From: Porpolomopsis calyptriformis
Taxonomy: Eukaryota; Basidiomycota; Agaricomycetes; Agaricales; Hygrophoraceae
Direction of reading: 5' to 3'
Assembly: GCA_951640195.1 (NCBI GenBank)
Contig: OX621169.1
Coordinates: 1 to 64,000, forward strand
Length of the DNA stretch: 64,000 nucleotides
Shown: positions 59,401 through 64,000 of the stretch, in pieces
How positions within the stretch are numbered: the first letter of the stretch is position 1
How the letters are laid out: every line of letters begins with the position of its first letter
The notes under the pieces: model-generated
The model's input: only the letters and a program-made list of their open reading frames with translations
Databases searched by the model: none
What the model was told of the DNA's origin: nothing
Position numbers and translations under genes: made by a program

Positions 59401-61814
59401 GTACAGGAGTTGTGGTTCTCACAAGTGATCATGCCTGCTCTGCCAGTGGTTTTAGCCAACTACACCGGAATTATGGAGTATCTTCCTACAAGCATCAGTA
59501 ATCTCCAATGGAAAATAGGGACAAGACGTACGACCAAGACCATTCCCCTCACACCTGAAGCATTTTCTTCCATGCGAACCACTCTCTGCGACATCATAAA
59601 TAACCAGCCCGATCTCCTAGGCCGATTCGGGTCCTTTTTCTTTGTTGTAGATGCTCGAGGTATCAAACTGCTCTCTAAGCAGCACCACCCAACCGAGAAT
59701 ATATATCAGGCACTCTGTTCGATGATTCCTAACATGGACTGGGATTATATGAAGGACCGATCGCATGGAGAACTCTTGCTTGATCTTGGGATTTCATACC
59801 ATCCTCCTTCTAGGGAGGATCAGGAGCCATTGGTAGGGCTGTGGAGGTTAGATAGGATCGACGACTCGTACGACCTTATGGGGATGAAAAAAGGAATGAC
59901 CCATTATACTGCCATGTTTGGAGCTTATGGAGGGAGACAGGCTGAAACCAAGTTGAAGAAAAGTCGGCTTGTACACCTTTGCTTCCGATCCAGCTACAAC
60001 CTTTGCTTTGAGGTGGTGCGACTTCCTGGCCAAACGAACTACCTATGTGATGACTGTGATGCAGTCAAGACAAATGACCGATTCATGACTAGCTGTGATC
60101 ACTGGAAAAAGCTGTTTCAATCTTCTCAAATCCAGTTATTCGGCGTTAGAGAAGAAGTTAGAGGGAGTGGGTTAGCCATTATAAAGCTTCTTGATGTAGC
60201 ATCTGAAAAGGTAAGCAGCGAAATAACTGCAAACTAGAAATGTCTAATGATTGCCAGGCACAAGACTATATGTCATCTGACCCTATCATTTGGATCAAGT
60301 CGAGCCTCTTTTTCAAGTTGTTGGCAAGAAGGCTAGCAGAGTTTCAAAACGTCCAACTACACCTTTCACGAAATCGACCAAGCAACTATGGAATGATGGC
60401 TACGCTTATCATCCACCTGATTAAGCACACCATGGTCACGCCAAGGATAAAGCACACATTCTTGAATGATGTGTTGCGAGACCTTCGTTTCAGTTCGATA
60501 ATGTGGAGGTTCGGAATGTTCTTTCTTCACGACCTCAAGTTGAAGAAAGGAGTGCTATCTCTAAGAGAACTACCGGAGGAGGATCCAGCTGAGGTTATCC
60601 AAGCGTATGGACAGTCCTTGAAGAAGCCACAGGCAACTCAAGCCAACCAGCCATATCACCTTATTCAAATGTATCAGCAAGATGCGTGCCCTTGGGGTCC
60701 TGATCCATCTTGGTCAAGAATTCAGAAACTGTTGGAAACCGAGCCAGAGATTTTCCTTAGGGAATGGAGGTTGGATGATGACTGGGAAGCTCCTGAACTG
60801 CTTTACACAAAGCTGTTGTTTGTTGAGTTCACGCATCAGCTGTGGCTAAGTCTGGCAGAGCAGTTTGCATCAGCAGGTGTTTTACCCAAGCCAACCACAG
60901 TTCAGGAAGCAATGGAGACTTGGACGGTACCTGCGATTCAGCATATCATAGGCATTGACCATTGCCGATTCCTTCCTTCGAGCTGTGGCCTTAAAGGAAA
61001 GCTTCCTTTGAGTCACTCCCATGATCTATCATTTTCAGCACGTCGGGCAACCTTCTTCCCTGAACAAACTATCCAGATCCCAGAGAATTCAGTCTGGAAA
61101 CCATACACCCAGCCTGGAGGATATATCTCCACTTACCACCAATATCTTGTGGATTGGGATATGGATGAAGGTGATCAGCTCTGCCGTGAATTGGACAATA
61201 TATTTGGCCAGTTACAATGCCTTCCTGTAGGTGGCCTATTGAATAAAAAGGGGAAACAAGTCATATGGGGGATGAAATCAGGCAAGATCAACTTTATTTC
61301 GAATTCAAAGTTCTATCGGATTGAAGAAATTGGGAAAGAGGTGGCTGCGCGTCCACGAACTCAGGTCCTAAAAAGGCCTCATGCTTCAAAGAATATACTT
61401 CAGAGACGACTAGATGAAACCTTGGGGAGATCGATAAAACCACCTATTCGGAGCCGAAAGTCTGCCAAAATCTACCAAAAACGAAAGCCTCCTGTGAGAC
61501 GGAAAGCAGACAACAATCCTTCAGGTTCAGAGAGTGGGAAAGAGCAACAGGTTAGGGTTACTCGCTCAAAGGCCAAGGCTGCCCAGAAAGACGAGGGAAG
61601 AAAGGGGGTGAGTGGTGTGCGGATAACTCGGTCAAGAATGAACGCTGCTAGGAAAGATGCGGAGAGAGAAGATTCAGGTCCAGGAAGACATATAGTAGGT
61701 AGATCTCAGTCAAGAGTCAAGGCTGCTAGGGAACGGGCAGATTTAGAGTCTGATTCCGATTCCGATTCATTAGAGTACACAGATGAGCCAGGATCAGAGC
61801 AATCTAGTAGCTAA
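56447..61814 (+). CDS. Very large open protein of unknown family beside the right terminus; candidate mobility gene
   Basis: Small 5' exons start at MANQANEGADYDSDIDRIIA (56447) and are Ser/Asp-rich. Two long open exons follow: 57,400-60,210 (930-codon ORF) and 60,257-61,814 (524-codon ORF), joined in frame by an intron at about 60211-60256. Total roughly 1,650 residues. Visible features: YSDWTEWNGNYYWRAIANVF near 57,800, an Asp/Asn-rich linker (58,380-58,465), LPHTHFGQMGQGSGQFNTYV near 59,285, and clustered cysteines (TNYLCDDCDAVK, then FMTSCDHWKK) near 60,045. The basic C-terminus has three related units (VRVTRSKAKAAQKD, VRITRSRMNAARKD, QSRVKAARERAD), suggesting DNA binding. I do not recognise the family, nor an assured DDE triad or tyrosine-recombinase signature. 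Being open amid decayed cargo, and ending about 60 bp before the terminal array, suggests it serves the element. Confidence 0.75.
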
Positions 61815-61864
61815 TGTATTGATTTGAAGATTATATATTCACAGGTCTATTCTACCTATATGTG

Positions 61865-63704
61865 TTACACTGCTCATTGTGGTACCCCAATCAGTCTGCC
61901 CATGGGGATGTGGTTATTCTGGGATGTTATCACACTAATGCTATTGATTGAACATAACATGCTGGTGGTTAGAGAGCTCGGTGAGAAGTTGAAGGTATAA
62001 CCTCTGATACCTCTTGCATGCTAATTATGGTACCCCAATTATTCCGCACATGAGGATTGGACTACTCCTGATGTTTGTAGCACCAATGCTATTGATTGAA
62101 CATAAAATCCTGATGCTTAGAGGGCTCTCTGATAAGTTGAAGGTATACCCTCCCATACCTGTTGTATACTTATTGCGGCACCCTAGTTAATCCACACATG
62201 ATGATTGAACTATTCCTAACCTTTGTAATACTCATGCTATTGATTGAACATAAAATCCTGATACTCGGAGAGCTCTGTGATAAGTTGAAGGTATATCATC
62301 CGATACTTCTTACATACTATACCCCAATCATTCCACACATGAGGATTAGACTACTCCTGACCTTTGTAACACTAATGCTGTTGATTTAACATAAAATCCC
62401 GATGATTAGAGAGCTCTCTGATAAGTTAAAGGTATACCACCCCATGATATCTTATATACTTATTGCGGCACCCTAGTCAATCCATACACGAGGATTAGAC
62501 TATTCCCAATGTTTATAACACTGATGCTATTGATTGAACATGAAATCCTGATGCTCAGAGAGCTCTGTGATAACTTGAAGGTATACCCCCCCCTACCTCC
62601 TGTATACTTCTTGCGGCACCCCAGTCTATCTACACATGATGATTGGACTATTCCCAATGTTTGTAACACAGGTGCTATTGATTGAACATGAAATCCTGAT
62701 GCTCAGAGAGCTCTGTGATAAGTTAGAGATATACCCCCCTATACCCCTTATATAGCTTATTGCAGTGCCTCATTCTGTCCATATATTGTCATTCCGAGCA
62801 TCTGTAACACTGGTGCTATTGATTGAACATGAAATTGTGATGTTTAAAGAGGTCTGTGATAAGTTGGAGATATACTCCCCCATACCCCTTATATAGCTTA
62901 TTGCAGTACCTCATTCTGACCATATATTGTTATTCCGAGCATCTATAACACTGGTGCTATTGATTGAACATGAAATTGTGATGTTTAAAGAGGTCTGATA
63001 AGTTGGAGATATACTCCCTCATACCCTTTATATACCTTATTGGAGTGCCTTATTCTACCCATATATTGTTATTCCGAGCATCTATGACACTAGTGCTATT
63101 GATTGAACATGAAATTATGATGTTTAAAGATGTCTGTAATAAGTTGGAGATATACCCCCCCATACCCCTTATATAACTGATTGCAGTACCCCAAATGGTC
63201 TATAACTTAGGATTTTTGTATTCCCCACCTCTATGACACTGGGGCTATTGATTGAATATAAAACCCAGGTTTTTAAAGACCTCTGTAATAAGTTGGAGAT
63301 ATACCCCCCCATACCCCTTATATAGCTTATTGCGGTACCTTATTCTGCCTATACATCAGGATTTTGTTATTCCGAGCCTCTATGACACTACTGCTATCGA
63401 TTGAACATGAAATCCTGATTTTTAAAGAGCTCGTGATAAGTTGGAGATATACCCCCCCATACCCCTTATATAGCTTATTGCGGTACCCCAAATGGTCTAT
63501 AAATCAGGATTTTTGTATTCCCAGTATCTGTGACACTAGTGCTATCGATTGAACATAAAATCCTGATTTTTAAAGAGCTCTGTGATAAGTTGGAGATATA
63601 CCCCCCCATACCCCTTATATCACTGATTGCGGTACCCCAAATGGTCCATAAATCGGGATTTTCGTATTCCCCACCTCTATGACACTGGGGCTATCGATTG
63701 AATA
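61865..63704 (-). repeat. Right subterminal tandem array, 13 units of about 147 bp
   Basis: The landmark TTGATTGAAC or its variants recurs at 61943, 62091, 62239, 62390, 62529, 62677, 62818, 62959, 63099, 63247, 63397, 63545 and 63693, a spacing of 139-151 bp. It is the reverse complement of the left array. Outer units resemble left-array units most; the innermost (61.9-62.6 kb) are most diverged. Confidence 0.85.
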
Positions 63705-63991
63705 TGAAACCCCGATTTTTAGAGCAGTCTATAGCTACTTATACTTATGCCTCCTCCTAAAACCTTACTATCTTCCACCACGACATACCAAATGCTCTAA
63801 AAATCGGAATTTTCTGTAGGCCCACCATTAGTTCACTGTGCCTATCGAATGGACATGAAATTGTGATTTATAGAGTGCAATACAATAGCTGGGCTGCATA
63901 ATGGTATAAATGGAGTATTTTACATATATCTCAAGAATGGGACCGCCGATTTTTTTAATTTATGGCTTAAACTGATTGTATTGGGATGCCC
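63705..63991 (-). repeat. Right terminal inverted repeat of the giant element
   Basis: Reverse complement of 12225-12515. The outermost base is 63991, followed by TA. Homology runs on without a break into the first subterminal units, giving about 400 bp of near-identity in all. Confidence 0.85.
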
Positions 63992-64000
63992 TAACGATCC

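Larger units (their letters stand above)
12225..63991. mobile_element. Giant ~51.8-kb element bounded by long terminal inverted repeats
   Basis: The left end (GGGCATCCCAATACA from 12225) and the right end (its reverse complement ending at 63991) start at exactly the same base. They remain near-identical for several hundred bases, apart from a short indel about 25 bp in and scattered substitutions. Both are flanked by TA (12223-12224 and 63992-63993), compatible with a TA target duplication, although TA is too short to prove one. Inside each terminus sits a tandem array of related ~147-bp units in mirror orientation. Between them lie about 48 kb with some 17 genes or gene remnants plus nested smaller transposons. 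I see no KDZ-type or tyrosine-recombinase transposase. The best mobility-gene candidate is the large open gene beside the right end. Confidence 0.75.

Noticed and set aside
61865..63704. CRISPR-like array
   Set aside because: Units of ~147 bp are diverged along their whole length with no constant repeat and unique spacer, and this is eukaryotic DNA. It is a subterminal satellite.
12225..63991. KDZ (Kyakuja-Dileera-Zisupton) transposon with CxC-type transposase
   Set aside because: TET/JBP and Ulp1 genes suggested it, but none of the KDZ transposase motifs I know could be found in any frame.
12225..63991. Starship-type element with a tyrosine-recombinase captain
   Set aside because: Starships lack long terminal inverted repeats and start with a DUF3435 gene. 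No such gene is seen near either end.
12223..63993. Claiming TA as a proven target-site duplication of the giant element
   Set aside because: The bases just outside TA differ, and TTA/TAA is part of a palindromic context. Two bases cannot establish a duplication without an empty site.

Overview
The window looks like nuclear DNA of a mushroom-forming basidiomycete (Agaricomycetes). Introns are about 47-60 bp (GT-AG, one GC-AG), the fatty acid synthase is the fused beta-alpha type, and many genes belong to families expanded in that class: TET/JBP-like and JmjC dioxygenases, BAH-PHD, alpha-kinase, F-box and DUF6534 membrane proteins. All family names come from reading translations by eye; no database search was possible.

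Left flank (1-12,222). Bases 1-10,878 hold a fused fatty acid synthase gene, cut by the window edge. It has 16 clean introns but carries a nonsense codon and four frameshifts, and its phosphopantetheinyl transferase domain is lost. Its truncated end runs straight into a small RasGEF fragment (11,017-11,279). This flank is a graveyard of broken housekeeping genes.

Giant element (12,225-63,991). The rest of the window is enclosed by long terminal inverted repeats. Both ends start GGGCATCCCAATACA, stay near-identical for several hundred bases and are flanked by TA. Inside each terminus lies a tandem array of ~147-bp units, 6 on the left and 13 on the right, in opposite orientation. I read this as a single ~51.8-kb mobile element.

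Cargo, left to right: a Tc1/mariner deletion derivative; an unrecognised gene remnant (-); TET/JBP-like gene 1, with a full Tc1/mariner element in one intron; an unrecognised fragment (-); JmjC gene 1 (+); a second Tc1 derivative containing a 108-bp MITE; a decayed DUF6534 gene (-); degenerate repeats; an F-box ORF with a hairpin inside it (-); an AT-hook protein (+); a Ulp1-like protease (-); a LINE tail; a Pro/Ala-rich zinc-finger protein (+); a second LINE tail; TET/JBP-like gene 2 (+); an alpha-kinase (-); an unnamed three-copy family (47, 51 and 53 kb); JmjC gene 2 (-); a sirtuin (-); a BAH-PHD gene (-). Beside the right terminus is one very large gene of unknown family (56,447-61,814), whose two main exons are open for 930 and 524 codons.

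The cargo is strongly biased towards DNA, histone and SUMO modification: two DNA-dioxygenase-like genes, two JmjC genes, a deacetylase, BAH/PHD readers and a SUMO protease. Much of it is decayed, often by changes readable as C-to-T or G-to-A (CGA to TGA, TGG to TAG). The big terminal gene is open and is the best candidate for the element's own mobility protein.
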